A stretch of DNA of 64,000 bases from DASYLJ01 sp964432595 (GCA_964432595.1 CAYSOF010000005.1:62001-126000); one strand, 5' to 3'. Counted from the stretch's first letter, positions 48,687 through 58,404 are shown. Notes: generated by a model from the sequence alone, not told the origin. Numbers and translations are program-made.

Positions 48687-49922
48687 ATGTCCGCGTCCGG
48701 TACACCTCTCGTGGTCGGGATCGTGCTGGCCGGCGGTGAAGGCAAGCGCCTCCACCCGCTGACCCGCGATCGCGCGAAGCCCGCCGTCCCGTTCGGCGGT
48801 CGCTATCGCATCATCGATTTCGTCCTCTCGAACCTCGTCAACTCCGGCATCTACAAGCTGAGCGTCATCACGCAGTACAAGGCGGGATCGCTCATGCAGC
48901 ACCTCGCGCGCGGCTGGCAGCTGGCGCCGCAGATGGGCCACTACGTCGCGCCGGTGCCGCCCGCGATGAACCTCGGCCCGCGCTTCTTCTCCGGCAGCGC
49001 CGACGCCGTGCTGCAGAACCTCGACGTCATCGAGAACGAGCGGCCGACCCACGTGTGCGTGTTCGGCGCCGACCACATCTACAAGATGGACGTCCGCCAG
49101 ATGCTCGCGTTCCACATCGACCGCGACGCGGACGCGACGGTCGCGTGCATCCCCGTCCCGGTGGCGGAGGCCGGCGGCTTCGGCATCGTCGAATGCGACG
49201 CGCGCCAGGCGGTCACCGGCTTCCTCGAGAAGCCGGCGCTCCCGCCCGACGCCACGGGCACCCGGCTCGCATCGATGGGCCTCTACATCTTCCGCGCCGA
49301 CGCGCTCACCCGCCTGATCCGCGCCGACGCCGAGCGCGCCGAGTCGGCGCACGACTTCGGCCGCGACATCCTCCCCGGCATGGTGTCGACGGGCCGGCTG
49401 TTCGCGTACGACTTCTCGACGAACACCGTCCCCGGGATGAAGGAGCACGAGCGCGGCTACTGGCGCGACATCGGCACGCTCGACGCCTACTGGCAGGCAT
49501 CCGAAGATCTCGTGTCGGTGTCGCCGTCGTTCAGCCTCTACAACCCCGAGTGGCCGATCTACACCGCGTACTACCCGAGCGCGCCGGCCAAGTTCGTCTT
49601 CTCCGACCGCGAGCAGAACCGCGTCGGCATCGCGACCGACTCGATGGTGTCCGAGGGCTGCATCATCAGCGGCGGCCACGTCGACCGCTCGATCCTCGGG
49701 CTGCGCGTGCGCGTGAACAGCTTCTCCAGCGTCAGCGAGTCGGTGCTGTTCGACGACGTCGACGTCGGCCGCCACGCGCGCATCCGCCGCGCCATCATCG
49801 ACAAGGGCGTCACGATCCCGCCCGGCACGACGATCGGGTACGACCTCGAGGCCGACCGCACGCGGTTCACGATCAGCGACGGCGGCATCGTGGTCGTCGC
49901 CAAGGGCATGCAGATCGACTGA
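48687..49922 (+). CDS. glgC: Glucose-1-phosphate adenylyltransferase
   Basis: A 411-residue nucleotidyltransferase that makes ADP-glucose for glycogen. The catalytic/nucleotide loop is LAGGEGKRLHPLTRDRAKPAVPFGGRYRIIDFVLSN; GADHIYKMD, the glucose-1-phosphate-binding GLYIF region and GYWRDIGTLDAYW follow. The C-terminal part is a left-handed beta-helix with SMVSEGCIISGG and VTIPPGTTIG. It is cytosolic and usually allosterically controlled. No glgA or glgB lies in the window, and the following gene is an unrelated hydrolase that starts within its stop (TGATG), so it is the head of a coupled string. Confidence 0.92.
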   Translation: MSASGTPLVVGIVLAGGEGKRLHPLTRDRAKPAVPFGGRYRIIDFVLSNLVNSGIYKLSVITQYKAGSLMQHLARGWQLAPQMGHYVAPVPPAMNLGPRFFSGSADAVLQNLDVIENERPTHVCVFGADHIYKMDVRQMLAFHIDRDADATVACIPVPVAEAGGFGIVECDARQAVTGFLEKPALPPDATGTRLASMGLYIFRADALTRLIRADAERAESAHDFGRDILPGMVSTGRLFAYDFSTNTVPGMKEHERGYWRDIGTLDAYWQASEDLVSVSPSFSLYNPEWPIYTAYYPSAPAKFVFSDREQNRVGIATDSMVSEGCIISGGHVDRSILGLRVRVNSFSSVSESVLFDDVDVGRHARIRRAIIDKGVTIPPGTTIGYDLEADRTRFTISDGGIVVVAKGMQID

Positions 49923-50833
49923 TGCAGGTGCATCGCGGCCCGGTGCGGAACGGCCTCTCGCTCGCGTGGGTGCGGGAGGGCGTCGGCGGCGTGCCGCTCC
50001 TGCTCGTCCACGGCTGGCCCGAAACCAAGCGCATCTGGTGGCGGAACGTGGCGCCGCTCGCCGCGGCCGGGTTCGAGGTGATCGTCCCCGACCTGCGCGG
50101 CTTCGGCGACTCCGACCTCGCGACCGACGGATTCTACGATCCGGCCGCGCACGCCCGCGACATGTACGCGCTGGTCCACGACGTACTGGGCCACGAGCAC
50201 TGCGTCGCCGTCGCGGGCGACCTCGGCGGCGTCGTCGTCCAGGACCTCGGGTTGCGCTTCCCCGGGTTCGTCGTGCGGCAGTGTCTCTTCAACACGGTGC
50301 TGCCGATGCTGGACGACGCCTACGCCGCGGCCGGCATCCCGCCCGATCTCCCGCGCACGCAGCGTCCGGAGACCGACTACTTCGTGCGCCAGGCCACGGA
50401 CGCCGACGGGCTCGCGGCCGAGCTCGCCACGCCGGCGCTCCGGCGGCGCTACGTCGAGACGTTCTACGGCCCGCGCTTCTGGGGCGCGCCGGGCGCGTTC
50501 GACCGCGACGACGTCGCGTTCATGGTCGAGCCGTTCGAAGACGCCGGCACGTTCCGCGCGAGCATCGCGAACTACGAGATCTCGTCCGGCGCCCGCCCGC
50601 TGTCGGAGCCGGTCCACTTCTTCGAGACGAATCCGGTTCCGACGCTCGTGCTCTACGGCCCCGAGGACCACGTCGTCGGGCGCACCTTCATGGCCAAGAG
50701 CGAGGTCGCATTTCCCGAGCGCGTCGGACCGCTGATCGTTCCCGGTGCGGGACACTTCCTCCAGTGGGAGCGCGCCGACGTCCTCAATCAGACGCTCCGC
50801 TACTTCTGCGCCGACCTGCTCGCGCGGCGCTGA
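49922..50833 (+). CDS. Alpha/beta hydrolase, haloacid/epoxide hydrolase-like
   Basis: A 303-residue hydrolase with HGWPETKRIWWRNV, the DLRGFGDSD oxyanion loop, and an Asp nucleophile in the elbow AGDLGG (about residue 100), which places it with haloalkane/haloacetate dehalogenases and epoxide hydrolases rather than Ser esterases. The catalytic His is in GAGHFLQWERAD near the end. A cap domain occupies about residues 130-220. It should cleave a carbon-halogen or epoxide bond through an alkyl-enzyme ester. It starts inside the glgC stop (TGATG), and its own stop overlaps the methyltransferase pseudogene ATG. Confidence 0.82.
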   Translation: MQVHRGPVRNGLSLAWVREGVGGVPLLLVHGWPETKRIWWRNVAPLAAAGFEVIVPDLRGFGDSDLATDGFYDPAAHARDMYALVHDVLGHEHCVAVAGDLGGVVVQDLGLRFPGFVVRQCLFNTVLPMLDDAYAAAGIPPDLPRTQRPETDYFVRQATDADGLAAELATPALRRRYVETFYGPRFWGAPGAFDRDDVAFMVEPFEDAGTFRASIANYEISSGARPLSEPVHFFETNPVPTLVLYGPEDHVVGRTFMAKSEVAFPERVGPLIVPGAGHFLQWERADVLNQTLRYFCADLLARR

Positions 50834-51433
50834 TGTCCCGGCTGTACGAGCGGCCGGGCGGACACTACGCGACCCACCGCCGCGCCGATCCGCGCTGGGC
50901 CGCGCACATCGCCGGCGCGCTCGGCGATGCGCGCATCGTGGTGAACGTCGGGGCGGGCGCCGGGTCGTACGAGCCCACCGATCGAACGGTCGTCGCCGTC
51001 GAGCCCGCGACGGCGATGCTGGCGCAGCGACCGCGCGCGGCGGCGCCGGCCGTGCGCGCCGTCACCGAGGCGCTGCCGCTCGCCGACGGTCGCCGACTAC
51101 GTGCCGGCGCTCGTCGCGCACGAGGCGCACCTCGTCACGCTGGACGCGGTCACGCGTCACCTGCAGACGCGCGACGTTCGTCCGCTCCTCGTCCCGTCCG
51201 ACTGCACCGACGGGTTCATGGCGGCGTACTGGGCGCGGCCCGAGGCCTACCTCGACGCGTCGGTGCGCGCCGCCATCTCCGGGCTGGCGCTGCTCGACCA
51301 GACGGTCGTGACGACGGCGATGCGCCGGCTCGCCGACGACCTCGCCACGGGCCGCTGGGACGCCGCGCATCCGGGGCTGCGCACGCGCGACGCGCTCGAC
51401 GTGGGCTACCGGCTCGTCGTCGCCGAGGGCTGA
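50833..51433 (+). pseudogene. SAM-dependent methyltransferase, broken by internal deletion and frameshift
   Basis: The first 80 or so codons from ATG 50833 encode the SAM-binding start: GGHYATHRRADPRWAAHI, VVNVGAGAGSYEP (motif I) and AVEPATAMLAQR, AVTEALPLADG. At about 51089 the frame changes, and the remainder reads in the next frame as YVPALVAHEAHLVTLDAVT, PLLVPSDCTDGFMAAYWARPEAYLD to RTRDALDVGYRLVVAEG, the conserved C-terminal half. Roughly 50 residues (the motif II/III core) are missing between them. The junction lies at a direct repeat CGCCGAC (51081-51087 and 51091-51097), suggesting a deletion by repeat slippage. Not expected to be functional. It overlaps the convergent MATE gene by 28 bases. 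Confidence 0.8.
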
Positions 51434-52809
51434 GCGACCACCACGGGCGGCGCCGCGAGCAGCACCCGCTCCGTCCGCAGGAACAGGAACAGCATGCCCA
51501 CCGCGGAGACGACGTTGCCGAGCGCGATTGTCGTGAAGACGGCGCGCTCGCCGAGGCCGAGCCGCACGCAGACGACCGCCGCGACCAGCACCCCCGCGAC
51601 CCGCAGCGCCATCCAGACGAGCGGCACCGTCGCGCGCCCGAGCGCCTGGAACGCGAAGGCGATCACCATGCTGATGCCGAGGAACGCGTACGACGGACCG
51701 ATGATGCGGAAGTACGTCGTTCCGACGGCGTGGATGCCCGGGTCGTCGGTGAAGAGGCCGAGCCACAGCGACGGGCGCCACCAGAGCACGCCGCCGGCGA
51801 TCGCCAGGATGGCGGTCGTGATCGCACCGGCGCGCACCACGTACGCGCGGACGAGATCGTGGCGCTGCGCGCCCGACGCCATGCCGACCAGCGTCAGCAC
51901 CGCGGCGCCGAACCCGTAGGCGAACGACAGGAGGAGAAAGTCGAGCCGCGTGCCGAGCCCGTAGGCCGCGAGGTCGGGCGCGCCGAGCCGCGCCACCACA
52001 CCCGTCAGCACCATGAGCCCGACGTTGCTGATCGACGTCGACAGCGCCGCGGGCACGCCGACGCGGAGGATCTCGGTCACCGGCGCCAGCGAGTCGCCGC
52101 GCAGGACCGGATGCACCGTCGAGCGGCCGCCGAGGACGAACATGGCGCGCGGGAACGTCGCCACCAGCTGGCACGCGAGCATCGCGAGCGCGCCGCCGAC
52201 GAGCCCCCACCCGAACGTGAACATGAAGAGCGGGGTCACGACCATCTGCAGGCAGAGCGACGTGCTCGACCAGATGGCGGGCACGCGCACGTTGCCCTCG
52301 CCGCGGAGCACGCTGTCGAACATGCCGCCGAGGAACGTGACCGCGGCGCCGCCGAAGAGCACGCGGGCGAAGAGCGTCGCCTGCTCGAGGATCGCGCCAC
52401 TGCCGCCGAGCCACGCGAAGATCGTCGGCGCGCCGACGAGGACGACGGCGCCGAAGGCCAGGCCGATGACGACGCTCAGCACGAGCGCCTGGCCCGACAA
52501 CGCCGCGGCTTCGCGCGGCCGCCCGCCGCCGAGTGCGCGCGCCACCGCCGACGACGCGCCCGCGCCGATACCGCCGCCCATCGCGGTGATCGCGAGCAGC
52601 GAGATCGGGAACACGAGCGAGACGGCGCCGATGGCGTCGACCCCGAGCCGGCTGACGAAGTACGTGTAGACGACGTTCGAGATCGCCGAGACGGCCATCA
52701 CGAGCGTCGTCGGCGCGGCCAGCCGCACGATCGCCTGCAGCGGCGGCATCCCGAGCAGCCGCCCGGTCTCCGCCGGACGGCCGGCGCTCGCAGCCGCGCT
52801 GCTCGACAT
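51406..52809 (-). CDS. MATE-family efflux transporter
   Basis: A 467-residue membrane protein with twelve hydrophobic segments in two six-helix halves. MATE hallmarks are LAAPTTLVMAVSAISNVVYTYFVSRLG near the N terminus, the conserved FLGGMFDSVLRGEGN loop and ILRVGVPAALSTSISNVG at the start of the second half. It probably exports cationic drugs or metabolites by sodium or proton antiport in the inner membrane. ATG 52809 is preferred; an upstream GTG at 52836 gives nine extra polar residues. It lies opposite to the coupled glgC-hydrolase string and overlaps the end of the methyltransferase pseudogene. Confidence 0.88.
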   Translation of the reverse strand: MSSSAAASAGRPAETGRLLGMPPLQAIVRLAAPTTLVMAVSAISNVVYTYFVSRLGVDAIGAVSLVFPISLLAITAMGGGIGAGASSAVARALGGGRPREAAALSGQALVLSVVIGLAFGAVVLVGAPTIFAWLGGSGAILEQATLFARVLFGGAAVTFLGGMFDSVLRGEGNVRVPAIWSSTSLCLQMVVTPLFMFTFGWGLVGGALAMLACQLVATFPRAMFVLGGRSTVHPVLRGDSLAPVTEILRVGVPAALSTSISNVGLMVLTGVVARLGAPDLAAYGLGTRLDFLLLSFAYGFGAAVLTLVGMASGAQRHDLVRAYVVRAGAITTAILAIAGGVLWWRPSLWLGLFTDDPGIHAVGTTYFRIIGPSYAFLGISMVIAFAFQALGRATVPLVWMALRVAGVLVAAVVCVRLGLGERAVFTTIALGNVVSAVGMLFLFLRTERVLLAAPPVVVAQPSATTSR

Positions 52810-52893
52810 GGGCGCTGCTTCTCGACCGCGCGTCACGCCAGGTCAAGCGCGCCGTCTTGCGTCGTCGACGCGAATGACGATACCGACCATCGA

Positions 52894-53151
52894 ATGAGCG
52901 ACGCTCCCTACGTGGTCCAGAAGGTCGAGTGGTTCCAGTTCCGCGCACCGGACGGCGAAGCGTTCTTCGTCATGGTGTCGAGCCTGCCGAACGGCTTCTT
53001 CACCGCCGTGCCGTGCGAGGTGCAGCTGACGCGCGCCGAGCACGGACTGATGGCGCTCGCGGCGAGCCCCGACGAGGCGCTCGCACAGCTGCAGTCGACG
53101 CTCGCCGGCAAGGCGCGCACCGACATCTTCCCGGCGGGCGGCCACTCCTGA
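52894..53151 (+). CDS. Small protein of unknown function
   Basis: An 85-residue protein beginning MSDAPYVVQKVEWFQFRAPDG. It has a beta-strand-rich N-terminal half and a short helical C-terminal part (RAEHGLMALAASPDEALAQLQS). No signal peptide or membrane segment is visible, and no family is recognised. It is the first gene of a tight + strand trio; its stop overlaps the next start (TGATG), so coupled expression with the membrane protein and the luciferase-like oxidoreductase is likely. Confidence 0.6.
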   Translation: MSDAPYVVQKVEWFQFRAPDGEAFFVMVSSLPNGFFTAVPCEVQLTRAEHGLMALAASPDEALAQLQSTLAGKARTDIFPAGGHS

Positions 53152-53558
53152 TGGCCGCGGCGGCGCGCGGCACGGCGCTGACGGTCGCAGCGATCCTGTT
53201 CGCGGTGCTCGCCGGCTCGAACCTGCTGAAGCCGTTCCAGATCCTCGGCCCGCAGACGGGCTTCGTGCTCTTCGGCGAGCGTCTCGAGGGCGCCGCGAAC
53301 ACCGTCGCCGGTCCGCTCTTCGGCCTCTTCCTGCTCGTCTACGCGATCGGGATCTGGGGCATGAAGCGGTGGGCGCTCCCGCTCGCCTGGATCTACGCCG
53401 CCTACGTCGTCGCCAACCTCCTGCTGTTCCGGTTCCGCACCGAGACGCCGCCCGGCGTCGGCTACATGATCTTCGGGCTCGTCTACATGCTGGTCGCGAT
53501 CGGCGTGTCGGGCGGCGCCGCGTGGCTGCTGTCGCGCCGAAAGGCGGAGCTGGTCTGA
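53151..53558 (+). CDS. Small integral membrane protein
   Basis: A 135-residue protein with four hydrophobic segments: GTALTVAAILFAVLAGSNLL, the region TVAGPLFGLFLLVYAIGIWG, the pair YAAYVVANLLLF, and GYMIFGLVYMLVAIGVSGGA. No family is recognised; it resembles small DoxX-like membrane proteins in layout, but no specific motif supports that. It starts inside the stop of the upstream small gene and ends inside the start of the luciferase-like gene, both TGATG overlaps. Confidence 0.65.
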   Translation: MAAAARGTALTVAAILFAVLAGSNLLKPFQILGPQTGFVLFGERLEGAANTVAGPLFGLFLLVYAIGIWGMKRWALPLAWIYAAYVVANLLLFRFRTETPPGVGYMIFGLVYMLVAIGVSGGAAWLLSRRKAELV

Positions 53559-54556
53559 TGCAGTTCGCGATCCAGGTCGGCGGCGGCCAGGTCCGCCACG
53601 AGCAGAGCGGCATCGACGCGATCGTCGAAGAGACGCAGCTCGCCGAGGCGCTGGGCTTCGACGTCGTCTTCGTGCCCGACCACTACGTGTTCGAGGCGCT
53701 CGGCACGCTGCAGCGCGAGAAGCCGGCCTACGAGATGTTCTTCGTGATGGCGACGCTAGCGCAGCGCACGAAGACGATCCGCATCGGCAGCCACGTCGCG
53801 TGCATGCTGTTCCGCCACCCGGCGCTGACGGCCCGGCTGTTCGCGCAGATCGACGAAGCCAGCGGCGGCCGCGTGATCGCGGGCGTCGGCGCGGGCTGGA
53901 CGCGCAGCGAGTTCGAGATGATGGGCATCCCCTTCCCCGACGTCTCGGACCGACTGCACGTCATGGACGAGGCGGTCCTGGTGATGCGCGGGCTCTGGGC
54001 GTCGGAGAGCTACTCGTTCGCCGGCGATTACTTCACCGTCACCGACGCCGTCTGCCTGCCGAAGCCCACGCAGCAGCCGGGTCCGCCGCTCATGCTCGGC
54101 GGCAGCGGCGCCGGGATCCTGCGTCGCGCCGGCGCATGGGCAGACATCATCCACATGATCCCGCGCCTCGGCGACGCCGGCACGACGACGATCGAGGAGG
54201 TGCAGAAGTTCTCGGACGAGGCGCTGCCGGCGAAGCTGGCCCGCGTCCGCAAGGCCGAGACCGAGGCCGGCCGCGATCCCGGAAGCGTGCGGTTCGCGAC
54301 GACCGTCTTCACCTACGCGCCCACGACGTCGCCCGAGCAGACCGAGTCGATCGCGCAGGGCATGGCGGGCATGTTCGGCCTGACGCCCGACGCCCTGCGC
54401 CGCCATCCGATCGCCCTGATCGGCACCCCCGAGGAGATGGCGACCGAGCTCCGCCGCCGCGAGCGCGAGCACGGGCTGTCGCTGCTGGCGATCAACTTCT
54501 CGAGCAGCGAGCAGATCCGGACGTTCGGCGAGCAGGTCCTGCCACGGATGCGCTGA
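53558..54556 (+). CDS. LLM-class (F420/FMN) flavin-dependent oxidoreductase
   Basis: A 332-residue luciferase-like TIM-barrel enzyme. Features are the N-terminal EETQLAEALGFDVVFVPDHYVFEAL, TKTIRIGSHVACMLFRHPALTARLFAQIDEASGGR, GVGAGWTRSEFEMMG and the FTV/LPKPTQQPGPPLMLGGSG phosphate-binding loop. Such enzymes use reduced F420 or FMN and oxidise or reduce varied substrates. Together with the Ddn-like protein (17890-18357), this suggests F420 use, which cannot be proven here. Cytosolic. It is coupled to the small membrane protein by TGATG. Confidence 0.88.
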   Translation: MQFAIQVGGGQVRHEQSGIDAIVEETQLAEALGFDVVFVPDHYVFEALGTLQREKPAYEMFFVMATLAQRTKTIRIGSHVACMLFRHPALTARLFAQIDEASGGRVIAGVGAGWTRSEFEMMGIPFPDVSDRLHVMDEAVLVMRGLWASESYSFAGDYFTVTDAVCLPKPTQQPGPPLMLGGSGAGILRRAGAWADIIHMIPRLGDAGTTTIEEVQKFSDEALPAKLARVRKAETEAGRDPGSVRFATTVFTYAPTTSPEQTESIAQGMAGMFGLTPDALRRHPIALIGTPEEMATELRRREREHGLSLLAINFSSSEQIRTFGEQVLPRMR

Positions 54557-54559
54557 GCG

Positions 54560-55003
54560 CTACGCCAACGCACGCACAGGGTACGCTGCGCGATACCAGA
54601 CGAGCGCGCACCCGAAGGTGACGGCGACCTGGACGACGGCCCACGGCCATCCCCTCGCGGGATCGTCGAGGACCCGCGACGCGGCCCACACGCCGGTTCC
54701 CATCACGAGCGGACAGGTTGCGAGCAGCAGCCCGAGCTTCGGCAAACCGGACGTCATCACGGTCGGCGGTCGGCCGTCCGCGCCCCGCGACCGCAACCGC
54801 CTCAACAACCAGTCGACCCAGGCCATGTATGCGACGACGGCCAGCGAGACGAACAAGCGTGTCTCGGGCGTGATGCCGTAGCGCTGGAGTGCGACGCCCA
54901 GCAGGCACCCGGGCAGTGTGCACGTCGCCATGAAGACCGCGAACCGCAGATCGGGGCGTCGATGCACGACGCATGCGTAGACGATGTGGCCGTCAGGGAT
55001 CAA
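54560..55003 (-). CDS. Small membrane protein of unknown function
   Basis: A 147-residue protein with about four hydrophobic segments (FMATCTLPGCLLGVALQRYG, LFVSLAVVAYMAWVDWLL, LGLLLATCPLVMGTGVWAAS and WPWAVVQVAVTFGCALVWYRA). No family could be assigned. The start is weak: TTG 55003 gives IPDGHIVYACVVHRRPDL, while ATG 54931 would begin at the first hydrophobic segment. It stands alone between the luciferase-like gene and the cytochrome genes, in a slightly less GC-rich stretch. Confidence 0.5.
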   Translation of the reverse strand: MIPDGHIVYACVVHRRPDLRFAVFMATCTLPGCLLGVALQRYGITPETRLFVSLAVVAYMAWVDWLLRRLRSRGADGRPPTVMTSGLPKLGLLLATCPLVMGTGVWAASRVLDDPARGWPWAVVQVAVTFGCALVWYRAAYPVRALA

Positions 55004-55121
55004 CCAAACCCGACTAGGAACGCGCCCAAAGGTACCAAATGGTCCCGGTTTTCGGGATTCCTGCTTCCGACTTAGCGCGTCCATGTGGTACGCCCCGACG
55101 CGGGCACACCGAGGGGGTTCC

Positions 55122-58100
55122 ATGTCGAGATCGTTCCATCGTTGGCTGCTGTCGGTCCTCTTGCTGACCGGCTGCGCCGCATCCGCCGCCGCGCAGACCT
55201 TCACCACGTTCGAGACCGGCCAGGTCCGACCGCTGGCGATGTCGCCCGACGGCACGCGCCTGTTCGCCGTGAACACGCCGGACAACACGCTCGAGATCTT
55301 CTCGGTGTCGGCCGGCGGCCTGACGCGGACCGCGTCCGTCCCCGTCGGCCTCGAGCCGCTCGCGGTGGCCGCGCGGACGAACGGCGAGGTCTGGGTGGTG
55401 AACCACCTCTCCGACTCGGTCAGCATCGTCGACGTCGCATCGAGCCCGCCGCGCGTGACGCGCACGCTGCTCGTCGGCGACGAGCCGCGCGACATCGTCT
55501 TCGCCGGTCCGGGACTGAACCGCGCCTTCATCACGACGGCGCACCGCGGTCAGAACAGCCCGGTCGATCCACAGCTCACCGTCGAGGGCGTCGGCCGCGC
55601 CGACGTCTGGGTGTTCGACGCGCTGGCCCTCGGCGTCTCCCTCGGCGGCACGCCGCTCGGCATCGTGACGTTGTTCGGCGACACGCCGCGCGCCCTCGCC
55701 GTCGCGCCCGGCGGCGGAACCGTCTACGCGGCGGTCTTCCACTCCGGCAACCAGACCACGACCGTGTCGGAAGGCGCGGTCTGCAACGGCGGCGCCGCCG
55801 CGGCGCCGTGCAACGTCAACGGGTTCACGATGCCGGGCGGCCTGCCTGCGCCGAACACGAACTTCCAGGGCCTCTTCCAGCGTGAGGTCGGCCTGATCGT
55901 CAAGTTCAACCAGACCGTCAGCCAGTGGCAGGACGAGCTCGGCCGCAACTGGAACAACGCGGTCCGCTTCTCGCTGCCCGACCAGGACGTCTTCGCGATC
56001 AATGCGAACACGCTCGCGCAGAGCGCGGCGCACGCCCACGTCGGCACGATCCTGTTCAACATGGTCGTGAATCCGGTGTCCGGGAAGGTCTACGTCAGCA
56101 ACACCGACGCGCGGAACGAGGTGCGTTTCGAGGGACCCGGCACCTTCTTCGGCAGCACGACGGTGCAGGGACACCTGCAGGAGGCGCGCATCACCGTCAT
56201 CGACGGCGCCACCGTCACGCCGCGCCACCTGAACAAGCACATCGATTACGACGTGCGTCCGGCGCCGGCCAACGTCGCCCCGCGCAGCCTGGCACAGCCG
56301 AACGGCATGGTCGTCAATGCAGCCGGCACGACGCTGTACGTGGCCGCGCTCGGCTCCAGCAAGGTCGGCATCTTCGACACGGCCCAGCTCGAGAACGACA
56401 CGTTCACGCCGTCCGCCGGCGACCACGTCGTGCTGACGGGCGGCGGGCCGACGGGGCTCGTCCTCGACGAGCCGCGCGGCCGCCTCTACGTGATGACCCG
56501 CTTCGACAACGCCGTGAAGGTGGTCGACACGGGCGCGCGCACGCAGATCGCCGCGCACCCGCTGCACAGCGCGGAGCCGGCGTCCGTGAAGAACGGCCGG
56601 CCGGTGCTCTACGATGCGATGCTGTCGTCGAGCAACGGCGAGGCGTCGTGCGCGAGCTGCCACATCTTCGGCGACTTCGACAGCCTCGCGTGGGACCTCG
56701 GCAACCCGGACGACACGATGCTGAACAACCCGAATCCCATCCGCCTGCCCGGCATCGACCCCGACTTCCATCCGCTGAAGGGCCCGATGACGACGCAGAG
56801 CCTGCGCGGCATGGCCGACCACGGCCCGATGCACTGGCGCGGCGACCGCACCGGCGGCAACGATCCCGGCGGCGACCCGCTCGACGAGGTGGCGGCGTTC
56901 AAGAAGTTCGACGTCGCGTTCGAGGGCCTCCTCGGCAAGGCGACCATGATCGCACCGGCCGACATGGACCGGTTCACGGACTTCATCCTCCAGGTGATGT
57001 ACCCGCCGAACCCGATCCGTCCGCTCGACAACTCGCACAGCGCGGCGGCCGCGGCCGGCCGCACGCGCTACTTCAACGTGGTCACCGACGCCTTCGCGAC
57101 CTGCAACGGCTGCCACGTGCTGGACGCGTCGCAGGGCTTCTTCGGCGGCGACGGGCAGACGACCTTCGAGAACGAGCCGCAGATGATGAAGGTCCCGCAC
57201 CTGCGCAACCTGTACCAGAAGGTCGGCATGTTCGGCATGCCGGCGGTGCCGTTCCTCAACCCGGGCAACAACGGCGACCTCGGCCCGCAGGTCCGCGGCT
57301 TCGGCGTCCTGCACGACGGCAGCATCGACACGCTCGTCCGCTTCCTGCGCGCCACCGTCTTCAGCAACACGGTGGCGCAGGCGCAGCAGCTCGAGCAGTT
57401 CATGTTCGAGTTCGACTCGAACCTGGCGCCGATCGTCGGCCAGCAGATCACGCTGACGGCGACGAACGGCGCCGTCGTCGGGCCGCGCATCAACCTGCTG
57501 CTCGCGCGCGACACGGCGAACGAGTGCGAGCTCACGGTGAAGGGCACGATCGCCGGCCTGCAGCGCGGCGCCGTCCGCCTGCCGTCGGGGCTGTTCCAGA
57601 CCGACCGCGCGAGCGAGCCCACGCTCACCGACCCGCAGGTGCGCGCGCTCGCGGCCGTCCCCGGGCAGGAGCTCACGTACACCTGCGTTCCGCCCGGCTC
57701 GGGCCAGCGCATCGGCGTCGACCGCGACGGCGACGGCGCTTTCGACCGCGACGAGATCGACGCCGGCACCGACCCGGCCGATCCGGCGAGCTTCCCGGGC
57801 TCGTTCGACTACACGCTCATCCAGACGACGTCGCTCACCCTGAAGGACGACTCGACACCGCCGGCGAACCCGGCGAAGCGCAAGGTGTCGTTCAAGTCGA
57901 CGACGAAGCTCGATCCGATGGCGAACCGCATCACGCCGCCGGCGCCGGGCTCGGCGGGCGACCCGACCCTCCACGGCGCGACCGTCGTCGTCTACAACGG
58001 CGCCGGGCTGACGAACGACGCGGCGACCGTGCCGCTGCCCGCGAGCGGCTGGACGCTCCTCGGCACCCCGGCGAACCCGAAGGGCTACCGCTTCAAGCAG

Positions 58101-58397
58101 TCGGGCGGAACGATCGGCACCGTCATCCTGAAGGCCGACTCGCTCACCGTGAAAGGCGGCAAGGCCGGGTTCGACTACTCCCTCGACGAGACACAGCAGG
58201 GCCGCGTGGCCCTCCGTCTCGACCTCGCGGACCTGACCGGCTGGTGCGCCGACGCGCCGGCGAAGACGACGGGCAACCCGCCGTCGACCGCCAGCAACGA
58301 CCGCATCGACAAGTTCGTGGCGCAGAAGAAGACCCCTGCGCCGGGCGCCTGCCCGGCCGTGCCGTTCGGCTCGCCGAGCGGCGCGTTCCTCGACTGA
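55122..58397 (+). CDS. Secreted diheme beta-propeller cytochrome with shared C-terminal domain (paralogue 1)
   Basis: A 1091-residue exported protein (signal with SVLLLTGCAASAAAQ; the Cys of LLTGC could be a lipobox). Residues about 30-490 form a beta-propeller of YVTN-like repeats (VRPLAMSPDGTRLFAVNTPDN). Two CxxCH haem motifs follow: CASCHIFGD (about residue 509) and CNGCHVLDA (about 660), in a cytochrome c peroxidase-like module with the MADHGPMHWRGDR stretch. A VDRDGDGAFDRDE calcium-like loop lies near residue 870. The last 180 residues are an unassigned beta domain with GWCADAPAK and a C-terminal GSPSGAFLD. Likely a periplasmic electron-transfer or oxidase enzyme. ATG 55122 has GAGGGGG upstream. 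Tandem paralogue follows. Confidence 0.82.
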   Translation: MSRSFHRWLLSVLLLTGCAASAAAQTFTTFETGQVRPLAMSPDGTRLFAVNTPDNTLEIFSVSAGGLTRTASVPVGLEPLAVAARTNGEVWVVNHLSDSVSIVDVASSPPRVTRTLLVGDEPRDIVFAGPGLNRAFITTAHRGQNSPVDPQLTVEGVGRADVWVFDALALGVSLGGTPLGIVTLFGDTPRALAVAPGGGTVYAAVFHSGNQTTTVSEGAVCNGGAAAAPCNVNGFTMPGGLPAPNTNFQGLFQREVGLIVKFNQTVSQWQDELGRNWNNAVRFSLPDQDVFAINANTLAQSAAHAHVGTILFNMVVNPVSGKVYVSNTDARNEVRFEGPGTFFGSTTVQGHLQEARITVIDGATVTPRHLNKHIDYDVRPAPANVAPRSLAQPNGMVVNAAGTTLYVAALGSSKVGIFDTAQLENDTFTPSAGDHVVLTGGGPTGLVLDEPRGRLYVMTRFDNAVKVVDTGARTQIAAHPLHSAEPASVKNGRPVLYDAMLSSSNGEASCASCHIFGDFDSLAWDLGNPDDTMLNNPNPIRLPGIDPDFHPLKGPMTTQSLRGMADHGPMHWRGDRTGGNDPGGDPLDEVAAFKKFDVAFEGLLGKATMIAPADMDRFTDFILQVMYPPNPIRPLDNSHSAAAAAGRTRYFNVVTDAFATCNGCHVLDASQGFFGGDGQTTFENEPQMMKVPHLRNLYQKVGMFGMPAVPFLNPGNNGDLGPQVRGFGVLHDGSIDTLVRFLRATVFSNTVAQAQQLEQFMFEFDSNLAPIVGQQITLTATNGAVVGPRINLLLARDTANECELTVKGTIAGLQRGAVRLPSGLFQTDRASEPTLTDPQVRALAAVPGQELTYTCVPPGSGQRIGVDRDGDGAFDRDEIDAGTDPADPASFPGSFDYTLIQTTSLTLKDDSTPPANPAKRKVSFKSTTKLDPMANRITPPAPGSAGDPTLHGATVVVYNGAGLTNDAATVPLPASGWTLLGTPANPKGYRFKQSGGTIGTVILKADSLTVKGGKAGFDYSLDETQQGRVALRLDLADLTGWCADAPAKTTGNPPSTASNDRIDKFVAQKKTPAPGACPAVPFGSPSGAFLD

Positions 58398-58404
58398 CAC
58401 GCCC

